IMG/VR virus record: IMGVR_UViG_3300037827_000332
Coordinates: 1 to 36,225 of that record
Reading direction: 5' to 3' (one strand)
Source: a virus
DNA: 36,225 bases
Positions 4,992 through 11,399 of the stretch are shown here, one piece after another. The notes under the pieces were generated by a model. That model had not been told where the DNA came from, made no database searches, and saw only the letters and a program-made list of their open reading frames with translations. Made by a program: the position numbers and the translations under genes. Within the stretch, counting starts at the first letter, position 1, and each line of letters opens with the position of its first letter.

Positions 4992-5767
4992 TGGCTCGAA
5001 AATCCCTTCCTTGGCTCAGACTTTATACAGAATTTTCTACCGATTATAAGGTTCAAATGCTTCCAGAAGCGATGCAAAGAAGGCTCATTATGCTGTTCTG
5101 TTTTCAGCGTGAAGGAACCCTAAATTCGATGTCTGATGACGAGATTTGTTACCGTCTTGGCATATCAAAAAATGAATGGAAAAATACCCGTTTGAAATTT
5201 TACCAAGCCGGTTTTATAAACGACGACGCCTCAATTAAAAACGGCGACGACTTTTTGAAGAATTTTGCACTGCGACAAAAAGACTCCGACGATTCCGCGA
5301 AACGCCAACGCGACTACCGTTCCAGAGCCGTTAGTCACAATCATGTCACAACGATGTCACGTGACATGTCACAACTATGTCTCAATATAGATATAGATAC
5401 ATATACACAAGACACAGATAAAGAAGAAGAAAAAGATAAAAACATAAAAGCATTGTCGGGCAGGCCCGACATCGTCCCTCTCAAATCTCAAAATTTTGAA
5501 CTCAAAAAACAGGCAATCGAAATCTTAAATTTCTTAAACTCAAAAACGGGGAGAGTGTTTCGACCCGTCGACACGAATTTGAAACTCATCATCGCAAGAT
5601 TGAAATCTGGAGCGACGATGTCGAACTGTCGGCAGGTGATCGCCAAAAAAACTCGTGAGTGGAAAGACAATGAAAAGATGGTTGAGTATTTGCGCCCTGC
5701 AACTTTATTCAACGCAACGAAGTTTGAGCAATACGTTGGAGAACTTGTTCCAGTGGAGGAAAACTAA
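4991..5767 (+). CDS. Phage replication initiator-like protein with TIGR02220 C-terminal domain
   Basis: A 258-residue protein. The N-terminal 100 residues (WLRLYTEFSTDYKVQMLPEA) look like the winged-helix, DNA-binding part of phage O-like or DnaD-like initiators. The centre is a Lys/Asp/Glu-rich linker at about 130-160. The C-terminus (about residues 170-250: EILNFLNSKTGRVFRP, then ARLKSGAT, EWKDNEKMVEYLRPATLF) closely follows the conserved phage C-terminal domain known as TIGR02220 or Phg_2220_C. It should mark the replication origin and load host helicase. A short run with many TCACATGTCAC-like repeats (about 5343-5371) lies inside the gene and might be the origin, but I cannot confirm this. 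Confidence 0.82.
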   Translation: MARKSLPWLRLYTEFSTDYKVQMLPEAMQRRLIMLFCFQREGTLNSMSDDEICYRLGISKNEWKNTRLKFYQAGFINDDASIKNGDDFLKNFALRQKDSDDSAKRQRDYRSRAVSHNHVTTMSRDMSQLCLNIDIDTYTQDTDKEEEKDKNIKALSGRPDIVPLKSQNFELKKQAIEILNFLNSKTGRVFRPVDTNLKLIIARLKSGATMSNCRQVIAKKTREWKDNEKMVEYLRPATLFNATKFEQYVGELVPVEEN

Positions 5768-6169
5768 ATGTACGCGCAAAAATTCGAATGTCCGGGATGC
5801 AGTGATCAATTGTCTGCTCATGCAAAAAAATGTAGTTGCGGATGGAGAAAATCAGAAAACTCAGAATCTCGTGATCCTAGATGTAATTTTATTTTGAACG
5901 GAAAGAGATGCCCAATGGCTGGAACAATGTCATCCGCAACTCACAAAAGTGATGACTGGAAATGTTCGTATCATTTCGAGAATCGAGATGATTTTTACGA
6001 GTCGTCTCGTTGGCTCGATTTCATCAAAAATCAATTTCACGAAATTATTCACTTTCGAAAACACTTTTCGACGAATGTCAAAAACTGTGATCGTTGCCAG
6101 AAATTGTGCGATGTAGAAAACGATTTTTCGAAGAACGAAAATAAAGGCCGTGAAGAGGTTATTTATTGA
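5768..6169 (+). CDS. Zinc-finger protein following the replication gene
   Basis: A 133-residue protein that starts 0 bases after the stop of the replication gene. C8-x2-C11 with C22-x-C24 form one zinc ribbon; further Cys and His (DPRCNFILNGKRCPMAG, then WKCSYHFE) form a second, and a CDRCQKLC motif lies near residue 110. Small Cys-rich proteins often sit next to phage initiators, where they may help load replication proteins or recruit host factors. The exact role here is unknown. Confidence 0.75.
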   Translation: MYAQKFECPGCSDQLSAHAKKCSCGWRKSENSESRDPRCNFILNGKRCPMAGTMSSATHKSDDWKCSYHFENRDDFYESSRWLDFIKNQFHEIIHFRKHFSTNVKNCDRCQKLCDVENDFSKNENKGREEVIY

Positions 6170-6209
6170 AGTGGCTATGGGTATATTGGTGCCAAATAGA
6201 TCGTGCCGC

Positions 6210-6248
6210 CTACCCCCCATAAGTCGATGTTTTTTCGGGTAGTTTTTT
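6210..6248 (+). terminator. Probable rightward intrinsic terminator
   Basis: CTACCC (6210-6215) pairs with GGGTAG (6237-6242), followed by TTTTTT. It lies about 40 bases after the replication block and could be a site of early termination or antitermination before the small-gene region. Confidence 0.6.
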
Positions 6249-6269
6249 AGGTATTTGGGAGTTAAGTTT

Positions 6270-6443
6270 ATGAAAGAAGTCGAGTTGATGAAAAAACTGT
6301 ATGTTTCGTACAAAAAAAAGTGCCCAATTTGTAATGAAGAAAAGTACACCGAAAAGTTCAAAAGAGGTGATGCAATTCGGTGGGAATGTAATGATTGCTA
6401 TATAAGGAGTATGAAAAAGGGGGAAATTGATGACAAATTTTGA
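6270..6443 (+). CDS. Small zinc-ribbon protein
   Basis: A 57-residue protein if started at ATG 6270, which has GGGAG 8 bases upstream; a TTG at 6255 would overlap that site. The motif KKCPICNEE ... WECNDCY gives two CxxC pairs about 18 residues apart, a typical zinc ribbon. It overlaps the next small gene, which carries the same kind of motif; the two may be paralogues. Confidence 0.75.
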   Translation: MKEVELMKKLYVSYKKKCPICNEEKYTEKFKRGDAIRWECNDCYIRSMKKGEIDDKF

Positions 6444-6594
6444 CCCCAGATCGTTTTTTAAGAAGCCAGAAAAGAAGTGCATTAAGTGCCTAAAAAGTAA
6501 AAACATTTTTGAGTTTAGAAGGGCGGGATATTTGAACAAAAAAATATCTCTAACCTGTAAAGATTGTGAGGAGAAAACTCGTGCGCGGAATTAA
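6430..6594 (+). CDS. Small zinc-ribbon protein (paralogue of the previous gene)
   Basis: A 54-residue ORF starting at ATG 6430 inside the end of the previous gene. It reads MTNFDPRSFFKKPEKKCIKC at the N-terminus and SLTCKDCEEKTRARN at the C-terminus, with two CxxC pairs 23 residues apart. Layout and overlap resemble the gene before it. Function unknown. Confidence 0.7.
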   Translation: MTNFDPRSFFKKPEKKCIKCLKSKNIFEFRRAGYLNKKISLTCKDCEEKTRARN

Positions 6595-6751
6595 TTTGAA
6601 TATAATGAACGACAGTTGTAGTATTTTGGATCAGAAGGGTCAGGATGTTCCTGAATGGTATGCGGATGCTTTAGCTTATGAATTAGCAACAAGATGGGAT
6701 AAACATCAAAATGATATGAGTGAATTTTTTGGAGAGAAAGAAAATGATTAG
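6581..6751 (+). CDS. Unknown 56-residue protein
   Basis: I choose GTG 6581 because GAGGAG lies 7 bases upstream; GTG 6566 would add 5 residues. The protein has a Trp-Tyr-Ala-Asp-Ala-Leu-Ala-Tyr-Glu-Leu-Ala helix in the middle and an acidic end. It overlaps genes on both sides. Family not recognised. Confidence 0.6.
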   Translation: MRGINLNIMNDSCSILDQKGQDVPEWYADALAYELATRWDKHQNDMSEFFGEKEND

Positions 6752-6974
6752 TACAGGCTATGCGCAAGATTTATATAGTAGTCTTCTTGGTGGAATTGTA
6801 GATGACAATCAAATTCCTTCAACGATGGATTGTAAACGAGCGCTTCTTCAGGCGCAAGGTTTACAGGAATATAAAAATAGGTTTCCATCTAATATTGGCC
6901 GTCCATTTATTAAATATGATAGCAATGAAAATCCTATAATGAACGAAAAACTTTTACTTTTAATTGATGAATAA
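6744..6974 (+). CDS. Unknown 76-residue protein
   Basis: Starts at ATG 6744, 7 bases after GGAGAG and inside the stop region of the gene before. It has a helical, Leu/Gln-rich middle (CKRALLQAQGLQEYKNRF) and a short basic turn. An upstream reading from 6720 lacks a ribosome site. Family not recognised. Confidence 0.65.
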   Translation: MISTGYAQDLYSSLLGGIVDDNQIPSTMDCKRALLQAQGLQEYKNRFPSNIGRPFIKYDSNENPIMNEKLLLLIDE

Positions 6975-6975
6975 T

Positions 6976-7134
6976 ATGATGGAAATTCATGATGATGAAG
7001 GAAATTTATATTATTGGTCATGTGTGGAAAATTGCCTTAAAAAAATTAATAAAAATAGTCCTTTACATTATATAAATATAAAAGATATTGTAACAAACGA
7101 TGAAGATAAACTTTTATTACTTACTGAGGATTAA
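6976..7134 (+). CDS. Unknown 52-residue acidic protein
   Basis: A short ORF between two packed genes. It starts at ATG 6976 or 6979 and reads MMEIHDDEGNLYYWSCVENC, ending in an Asp/Glu/Leu-rich tail. Two cysteines are 5 residues apart. The fit between neighbours (1 base before, 4 after) is the main support. Confidence 0.55.
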   Translation: MMEIHDDEGNLYYWSCVENCLKKINKNSPLHYINIKDIVTNDEDKLLLLTED

Positions 7135-7138
7135 AGAT

Positions 7139-7420
7139 ATGAAACTTAAACCATTTAAAGAAATTATCGCAATGAGCAAAGAGAAACTAGATGAGGCTTT
7201 AGCGCCCATTCGTGCAAGGAAAGTTAAAACGCAAGCGGATATGAAGAAAGCTGAGATTGACGAAAAGATTGTTGTTTTAGAATCTGAAGTACAAGAGATG
7301 TGCTCTGTTAAAGATATTAACTTTGATAATCTTTTTGAAAGACTAGATAAAATTGCGCTTTTTGAAAGACGTAAAAAACAATACGATAAAGTTTTAGATG
7401 AATTGTTTCCGGAGGAATAA
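7139..7420 (+). CDS. Small coiled-coil phage protein, unknown
   Basis: A 93-residue protein from ATG 7139, with GAGGA 8 bases upstream; the longer reading from 7100 overlaps the previous gene without a ribosome site. It starts MKLKPFKEIIAMSKEKLDEA and continues as charged helix with heptad-like Leu/Ile spacing, ending LDELFPEE. This shape matches a conserved hypothetical protein of enterobacterial phages that I recall without a known function. Confidence 0.75.
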   Translation: MKLKPFKEIIAMSKEKLDEALAPIRARKVKTQADMKKAEIDEKIVVLESEVQEMCSVKDINFDNLFERLDKIALFERRKKQYDKVLDELFPEE

Positions 7421-7421
7421 A

Positions 7422-7649
7422 ATGTTTGATGGAATTAATCATCTTAAAGCAGTTGAAAAAATGTTGGAAAAGAAACCATGCTGTGACCATGGAGATCATA
7501 ATGTAATTGATGTGATTATGAGTTATCGTTTTGTCGATAATGGTGAAACTTGGAAAAATAGAGTTTGTAAGAAGTGCCTTATTCCAGAGGCGCTTCTTGA
7601 TGATCATAAAAATATTGAAAAGTATTATAATGTTGGAGGAATAAAGTGA
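7422..7649 (+). CDS. Small Cys/His-rich protein
   Basis: A 75-residue protein from ATG 7422, behind GGAGGA. It has CCDHGDH at about residues 20-26 and a CKKC pair at about 53-56, so it may bind one zinc. It overlaps the next gene by 4 bases. Family not recognised. Confidence 0.7.
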   Translation: MFDGINHLKAVEKMLEKKPCCDHGDHNVIDVIMSYRFVDNGETWKNRVCKKCLIPEALLDDHKNIEKYYNVGGIK

Positions 7650-7831
7650 AATATAAAAGGCATCATCTTTCTTCGCACAATAATCATATTTATGTAAAAA
7701 AAGTTCTTGAAGAATTAGGCTATAATTGTATTGCAAGGAAAGATGATGGTCATTTTTACTATGTTTCATTTAAAGGAATTGAAGTTTCTTATCAAAGGCT
7801 TTATGACGGAATATTAAATGAGATCACATGA
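7646..7831 (+). CDS. Unknown 61-residue protein
   Basis: Starts at GTG 7646, behind GGAGGA and inside the stop of the preceding gene. Basic and aromatic (MKYKRHHLSSHNNHIYVKKV), with an alternating strand pattern at the end (GHFYYVSFKGIEVSYQRLYD). Family not recognised. Confidence 0.65.
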   Translation: MKYKRHHLSSHNNHIYVKKVLEELGYNCIARKDDGHFYYVSFKGIEVSYQRLYDGILNEIT

Positions 7832-8051
7832 ACCAAGCGAATTTAACTTCATCCAAATACATGATTTTGTTAGAGGGTTTATTTCAGATCATAGATTTGA
7901 GGGTTCTCAGACTTTGTATATATCAAAGCAGGAGTTTAAACACTGGCTAAAAGTTATCAAAGAAACATTTACCATTTACGGTTCTGAAATGATTAAGAGG
8001 ACATATGAAATGGAGATCATGGGACAGAAGGTGAAATATTATGACTATTAG
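7818..8051 (+). CDS. Unknown 77-residue protein
   Basis: Starts at ATG 7818 inside the end of the previous gene. The middle reads like an alpha/beta protein (SQTLYISKQEFKHWLKVIKE). It ends in a Tyr-rich tail overlapping the VRR-NUC gene by 11 bases. Family not recognised. Confidence 0.65.
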   Translation: MRSHEPSEFNFIQIHDFVRGFISDHRFEGSQTLYISKQEFKHWLKVIKETFTIYGSEMIKRTYEMEIMGQKVKYYDY

Positions 8052-8469
8052 ATCAATTTTTCCATCAGAACACCAAATCCAGTGCGCTATTGTTGAGTGG
8101 GCTAATATATTTACGATTGAAAAATATGAGCAATCAATTAATGGTGGTTTAATTTTGATTAAAAGAAAAATAATTGATTATCTTTTAGCCGTTCCAAATG
8201 GTGGAAATAGAAGCATTACAGAGGCTCTAAGATTGAAGAGAGAGGGCGTTAAGAGGGGGGTTAGTGATTTATTCTTTGCGCATCCATCATTTGGAAGAGG
8301 ATTTTTTTATCATGGTCTCTGGATAGAAGTTAAGTCAAAGAAAGGAAAGTTAAGAAAAGAACAAAAAGAATGGATGCTTTTTATGTCTAATGTAGGATAT
8401 AAATGCGTTGAGGTAAGAACAGTAGACGAAGGCATTCAGGCGATTAAAGATTATTTGGGGATGAGATGA
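8041..8469 (+). CDS. VRR-NUC domain nuclease
   Basis: A 142-residue single-domain VRR-NUC protein. The PD-(D/E)xK core is visible: NGGNRSITEALRLKREG (53-69), GVSDLFFAHP (73-82, D76), GLWIEVKSKKGKLRKEQ (92-108, with E96 and K98) and a closing QKEW. Stand-alone VRR-NUC proteins are common in phages and are thought to cut structured DNA such as junctions, which suits replication, recombination or packaging. Expected to be cytoplasmic and magnesium-dependent. The placement among small early genes is typical. Confidence 0.93.
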   Translation: MTIRSIFPSEHQIQCAIVEWANIFTIEKYEQSINGGLILIKRKIIDYLLAVPNGGNRSITEALRLKREGVKRGVSDLFFAHPSFGRGFFYHGLWIEVKSKKGKLRKEQKEWMLFMSNVGYKCVEVRTVDEGIQAIKDYLGMR

Positions 8470-8636
8470 TGTGGACATTAGTGATTTGTTTTGGGATTAG
8501 TATATTAGGTTGCAGTCAATCTGATAAATATCCTGGATTTAATGACTTGAAAACCTGCCAAGATCAAGCCATGTCCGCAGATCATAACGGGACAAATAAA
8601 AGAATTTCTGCCTTTTGTGTTTTGGATAAGAAATGA
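8469..8636 (+). CDS. Small putative lipoprotein or secreted peptide
   Basis: A 55-residue ORF overlapping both neighbours (TGATG at its start, ATGA at its end). The N-terminus MWTLVICFGISILGCSQ is a short hydrophobic segment ending in a lipobox-like Leu-Gly-Cys at residue 15, followed by a small domain with two cysteines about 20 residues apart that could form a disulphide. It may be anchored in the inner membrane facing the periplasm. Role unknown; superinfection exclusion or lysis control are possibilities. Confidence 0.6.
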   Translation: MWTLVICFGISILGCSQSDKYPGFNDLKTCQDQAMSADHNGTNKRISAFCVLDKK

Positions 8637-8842
8637 GTTATACGCCAATAAATATTTGTAAATTAAAAGGTAAGGCAAAAGAGTTTTTGAAAGAATGTGA
8701 TCGTATGGAGCGCTTTGCGGTTAGTAAAATTCATGTTCCTCCTGATATATTTAGTTATTTGCTTGATGCTATTTCGGCGGGGTCGCGTTCGTATTATTCG
8801 GATGCTATTCCTTATAGAGGTAAAATGTTGGTGAGGAAGTGA
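8633..8842 (+). CDS. Unknown 69-residue basic protein
   Basis: Starts at ATG 8633 in an ATGA overlap. Contains a Lys-rich helix (CKLKGKAKEFLKECDRME) and a Ser/Tyr-rich middle. No family recognised. Confidence 0.65.
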   Translation: MSYTPINICKLKGKAKEFLKECDRMERFAVSKIHVPPDIFSYLLDAISAGSRSYYSDAIPYRGKMLVRK

Positions 8843-8845
8843 TTG

Positions 8846-9268
8846 GTGAGTAAATATTTAGCAAAATATTTAATGTTGCTTCCTAAAACACAGCATGAAA
8901 AGGTTTTGTTTCGTTCAAAATTTAAGCGCGGCGGAAATCAGACGGCGGAAGAAGCTAGTGAATTAGTGGGAACGGGATATTTACAAACCATAGAGCAAGT
9001 AATTAAGGCGGTAGGGAAAGTATCGGACAAAGGAAGAAAAACCCAACGAATTTTATATTTTGGAGAAAAACTTATGAATGTTAAAGAATTGATTGAAGAA
9101 TTAGAGAAAATACCATTATACTATATTGTTAGAGCGTCTCATCATACTATGTCGGCACGGACTGAATATCCGGTGATTTCTTGTGAAAAGACTCAGTCAA
9201 TCGGATGTGGAGAAGATGAAGAATATTGTTTAATAACTTTTTTTGACGTGTTAATGGGTGGGGATTAA
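8846..9268 (+). CDS. Unknown protein, possible fusion of two small ORFs
   Basis: About 140 residues. I prefer GTG 8846 (MSKYLAKYLMLL) over TTG 8843; GAGGAAG lies upstream. The first 77 residues are basic (KFKRGGNQTAEEASEL) and look like one domain. At 9074 an internal ATG with GGAG upstream gives MNVKELIEELEKIP, a start common among small phage proteins, so this may be two genes that have become joined or a gene with an internal start. The second part contains several cysteines (SIGCGEDEEYC). Function unknown. Confidence 0.6.
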   Translation: MSKYLAKYLMLLPKTQHEKVLFRSKFKRGGNQTAEEASELVGTGYLQTIEQVIKAVGKVSDKGRKTQRILYFGEKLMNVKELIEELEKIPLYYIVRASHHTMSARTEYPVISCEKTQSIGCGEDEEYCLITFFDVLMGGD

Positions 9269-9290
9269 TCTATAGATTTTGAGTGTTTAA

Positions 9291-9475
9291 ATGAGTTTAT
9301 TATTAAAGGCGTATTTTTTTTAAATCACGATAACTTTGAGGTATGTCGTATTTCATTTGGATTGTCTTCTAATCCAAATCATAATGAAATTATGGAACAA
9401 TGCAAAAAAATGGGAGATGAACTAGGAATGATTTTGGAAAAGCATTTTAAGATTGGATTATTTGAGGATATATAA
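9291..9475 (+). CDS. Small gene split at an 8-T run, possible -1 frameshift
   Basis: From ATG 9291 the frame reads MSLLLKAYFF and meets TAA at 9321-9323, directly after TTT TTT. A -1 step at T TTT TTT (in the run 9314-9321) joins it to an open frame of about 50 codons (LNHDNFEVCRISFG ... ILEKHFKIGLFEDI) ending at 9475, one base before the next ATG. The downstream frame has ordinary composition and an ATG only deep inside. Alternatives are a real indel (pseudogene), a sequencing error in the T-run, or a slippage-made protein. Confidence 0.5.
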
Positions 9476-9772
9476 ATGTTAATTCCTGAAAAAAAAGAAT
9501 TATGCGATTTATCTAAATGTGCGCTAATAGTTTTATCTGGTATGGGATTGTGTGTGTTTGGAACAGCGTTTACTTTGGCATATTTGGATTATATTTCGCT
9601 TATTGACTTCAGCATTGGAGTTGGGGTTGGATTCGGTGGAGGGACATTTACGGCTGCTGGCACGGCTTTAGGGATAAAGAGGTTTGGTTTTCTTGATAAG
9701 AAGGAAGTAAAGGAGGATTCCCGATTGATTAATGACTCTGTGAATGAGCCGAGTGAAAGGATGGAGAGATAA
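9476..9772 (+). CDS. Two-span membrane protein, holin-like shape
   Basis: A 98-residue protein with two hydrophobic segments (about residues 15-38 and 43-66), the second glycine-rich (IGVGVGFGGGTFTAAGTA), and a charged C-terminal tail of 30 residues. GAGG precedes the ATG. Size and topology fit a holin or antiholin, but it is not in the lysis cassette at 31.5-32.8 kb and may have another membrane role. The next gene overlaps by 1 base (TAATG). Confidence 0.7.
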   Translation: MLIPEKKELCDLSKCALIVLSGMGLCVFGTAFTLAYLDYISLIDFSIGVGVGFGGGTFTAAGTALGIKRFGFLDKKEVKEDSRLINDSVNEPSERMER

Positions 9773-9969
9773 TGGGGACTGATATGCGTCAAATAACTCT
9801 TACTCCTTATGAAAAATATACCGAAGAATTTATAAGAATTCAGAATATATTAAAGCATCAATCAAGCAAAATCAATGATCTCGAAAGAGAGATTAAGAAA
9901 TCAAATGAGGAATTGTTATTGAGCATTTCATCAATTCAGAAAATGTTATCTTCAATTATTTTAAAATAA
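9772..9969 (+). CDS. Small coiled-coil protein
   Basis: A 65-residue protein with heptad-like helix from about residue 12 to the end (FIRIQNILKHQSSKINDLER, then SISSIQKMLSSIILK). Coupled to the membrane protein before it. The last gene before the promoter at 9973. It may be a partner of the upstream membrane protein; this is inference. Confidence 0.65.
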   Translation: MGTDMRQITLTPYEKYTEEFIRIQNILKHQSSKINDLEREIKKSNEELLLSISSIQKMLSSIILK

Positions 9970-9972
9970 TAG

Positions 9973-10001
9973 TTGACACCGTTGAATTAAACGGTTATCA
10001 T
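9973..10001 (+). promoter_or_regulatory. Sigma70 promoter with palindromic operator in its spacer
   Basis: TTGACA (9973-9978), 17 bases, TATCAT (9996-10001): near-consensus. The spacer is a perfect inverted repeat, ACCGTT (9978-9983) and AACGGT (9990-9995) around 6 bases, so a dimeric repressor could bind exactly between -35 and -10. Transcription should start near 10008, at the base of the hairpin described next. Confidence 0.85.
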
Positions 10002-10007
10002 CGTTTT

Positions 10008-10066
10008 GTGGGTGAGCGCAGGCAAAAGATACTAACCGAAAGAACATACCAAAAGGCGTCACCCGC
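10008..10066 (+). ncRNA. Promoter-proximal long-stem RNA or leader
   Basis: From the expected transcription start, GTGGGTGA (10008-10015) pairs with TCACCCGC (10059-10066), and after one bulged G, CGC (10017-10019) pairs with GCG (10056-10058). This 11-bp helix encloses a 36-nt A-rich loop. It may be a separate small RNA, or the leader of the 10093 gene whose ribosome site (GGAG 10081-10084) lies 15 bases after the helix. No intrinsic terminator is visible directly behind it, which favours a leader. Confidence 0.65.
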
Positions 10067-10092
10067 TAATTTAACTTAACGGAGATAGGGAT

Positions 10093-10215
10093 ATGAAGAT
10101 CAAATTTAACAAAAAAACCATGATGTGGGAATGTATTGATAATCTTTATGGTCAAGTGATTGATCATTTTTCCACACTTAAAGATGCTATGATTTTTGCA
10201 AATAGGAATTCTTAA
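10093..10215 (+). CDS. 40-residue protein, first behind the operator promoter
   Basis: ATG 10093 with GGAG 8 bases upstream. It reads MKIKFNKKTMMWECIDNLYG and ends DAMIFANRNS, likely one strand and one helix. Its place directly behind a strong regulated promoter and a structured leader suggests it may be highly expressed. Family not recognised. Confidence 0.6.
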   Translation: MKIKFNKKTMMWECIDNLYGQVIDHFSTLKDAMIFANRNS

Positions 10216-10216
10216 T

Positions 10217-10375
10217 ATGATTGACGCAGAAAAGCTTGCTAATTTTTTACTTGATATTAATTTTAAGGCTGAAAAGTTGCCGGATTGCCAGGAAGATGAG
10301 TTTGGTAAAAGAGCGGTTCTTGATGTTTTGGAAGATATTTTTACAGAAATAGAATCAGGGAGATTGAACAAATGA
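10217..10375 (+). CDS. 52-residue acidic helical protein
   Basis: ATG 10217 follows the previous TAA by 1 base, and its TGA overlaps the next ATG (ATGA). Sequence begins MIDAEKLANFLLDINFKAEK and continues as acidic helix (VLDVLEDIFTEIESG). Function unknown. Confidence 0.6.
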   Translation: MIDAEKLANFLLDINFKAEKLPDCQEDEFGKRAVLDVLEDIFTEIESGRLNK

Positions 10376-10575
10376 AAGTATACGCCGTTTATTCTATTCC
10401 GAAGAGTCCTGAGTATAGGCTTGAAAAGTTGTTTAAGACAAAAGAAGGGGCGAAAGAGTATATTAAAAATCAAAAGGATGGAATCTTTGAGAAAAATGAT
10501 GAATTTTGTTTTACGATTGAGAAACTTCCTAGGGATGAAATATTTGACATTCAAATAGAGGAAGTTCGAGAATGA
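10372..10575 (+). CDS. Unknown 67-residue protein
   Basis: A small alpha/beta protein: MKVYAVYSIPKSPEYRLEKL, then a KTKEGAKEYIKNQ helix and a strand (EFCFTIEKLP). The shape resembles small phage proteins in which a strand is followed by a helix starting with Thr-Lys-Glu-x-Ala. Coupled by overlaps on both sides. Function unknown. Confidence 0.65.
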   Translation: MKVYAVYSIPKSPEYRLEKLFKTKEGAKEYIKNQKDGIFEKNDEFCFTIEKLPRDEIFDIQIEEVRE

Positions 10576-10877
10576 ACGAACAAAATATTAACGATATCCA
10601 ATCCAGAAAAGATGCTAGAAATATGGCTAAGATTGAATCGTCAAAAATACTTTTCCAGATTGGGTTTTTCTCATCTGATGATAAATTTAGGGAAATAACA
10701 TTAAGCAATACTAGACTTATTTATAATAATATTTTTGGTAAATTCGATAAATCTGAGTCTCACATGGATCTTTATTTCGCTATTAAGACTATGGAATATA
10801 TGCTTTATTCAATGAACGTTTTTGTTGACAAAAAAGAATCTGGCGCAGAAATCATTAAATGCAGATCAAAGTCATGA
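10572..10877 (+). CDS. Unknown 101-residue helical protein
   Basis: Overlaps the previous stop (ATGA). It is helical, with many polar residues (SRKDARNMAKIESSKILFQI) and a Met/Tyr-rich helix near residue 75. No cysteine cluster or membrane span. Function unknown. Confidence 0.65.
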   Translation: MNEQNINDIQSRKDARNMAKIESSKILFQIGFFSSDDKFREITLSNTRLIYNNIFGKFDKSESHMDLYFAIKTMEYMLYSMNVFVDKKESGAEIIKCRSKS

Positions 10878-10999
10878 TCGAGGCTATTGTTGTAATGATA
10901 GAAGTATTTGGCGTATTTATTATTGCTGTTTGCGTTGCGCTTGTTTCTGTGTGTATTTATGATTTTATTGTTGAGAGAAAGAGAAATGCCAAAAAATAA
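10874..10999 (+). CDS. 41-residue single-span membrane peptide
   Basis: ATG 10874 overlaps the previous stop. A hydrophobic segment from about residue 4 to 29 (IVVMIEVFGVFIIAVCVALV) is followed by a basic tail (ERKRNAKK), giving an N-out, C-in prediction. It overlaps the next gene by 14 bases. Function unknown. Confidence 0.55.
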   Translation: MIEAIVVMIEVFGVFIIAVCVALVSVCIYDFIVERKRNAKK

Positions 11000-11147
11000 A
11001 GAAAATCAAGAGAACGTAACCCGTCGCGGCGTAGTATTTCGTAAGCGCATGAAGATGAAAGGATACGCATGGCTATGTCATTGGGTTCCTAAAGAATTTA
11101 AAGAAAAGGTTAAAGAGTTTGCTAAAAGTTTGAAGGAGAAAGTTTGA
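10986..11147 (+). CDS. 53-residue basic protein
   Basis: I start at ATG 10986 because the upstream part of the longer ORF is out-of-frame read of the preceding membrane peptide. The protein is strongly basic (MPKNKENQENVTRRGVVFRK, then EKVKEFAKSLKEKV) and may bind nucleic acid. Function unknown. Confidence 0.6.
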   Translation: MPKNKENQENVTRRGVVFRKRMKMKGYAWLCHWVPKEFKEKVKEFAKSLKEKV

Positions 11148-11251
11148 TGGAAGTGATTTCATGGTTAATGCTTATTATGTTATGTATTGTTTTTGGAGCA
11201 ATATTTGTTGCTATTATCTGTATATTTTTTGGATTTAAGGGTCAGTTATGA
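11147..11251 (+). CDS. 34-residue membrane peptide
   Basis: ATG 11147 overlaps the previous TGA. Nearly all of the peptide is one hydrophobic helix (MEVISWLMLIMLCIVFGAIF onwards) with a short basic end. It overlaps the next, TGA-interrupted peptide ORF by 4 bases. Function unknown. Confidence 0.5.
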   Translation: MEVISWLMLIMLCIVFGAIFVAIICIFFGFKGQL

Positions 11252-11328
11252 ATAATCATTTTTTGTTATGATTTCTGTCTGCTTTTGTTGTTATTTTTAT
11301 GATTATTTTATTTATTTATAGCTTTTAA
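11248..11328 (+). pseudogene. Small membrane-peptide ORF interrupted by in-frame TGA
   Basis: ATG 11248 overlaps the previous TGA and has AAGG 8 bases upstream. The frame reads MNNHFLL, then TGA (11269-11271), then FLSAFVVIFMIILFIYSF and TAA. With Trp at the TGA it would be a plausible 26-residue membrane peptide. A second ORF at 35560-35733 has a TGA in the same TTGTTATGATT context. It may be a nonsense mutation, readthrough, or chance. Confidence 0.4.
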
Positions 11329-11399
11329 GAAATAAATATGAAAATGACTGTCCACTTTTCGTGATAAAGCGTAATATTTGAATTTTTGGGGAAACTGTG
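11329..11399. other. Short AT-rich gap
   Basis: No gene is evident. A TAATAT at 11372-11377 could be a -10 element, but no good -35 lies 16-18 bases upstream. GGGGAAA just before 11397 is the ribosome site of the next gene. Confidence 0.5.

Noticed and set aside
5343-5371. TCACATGTCAC-like repeats in the replication gene as an origin
   Set aside because: Only about three irregular copies and no AT-rich unwinding element next to them; noted in the gene entry but not called as an origin.
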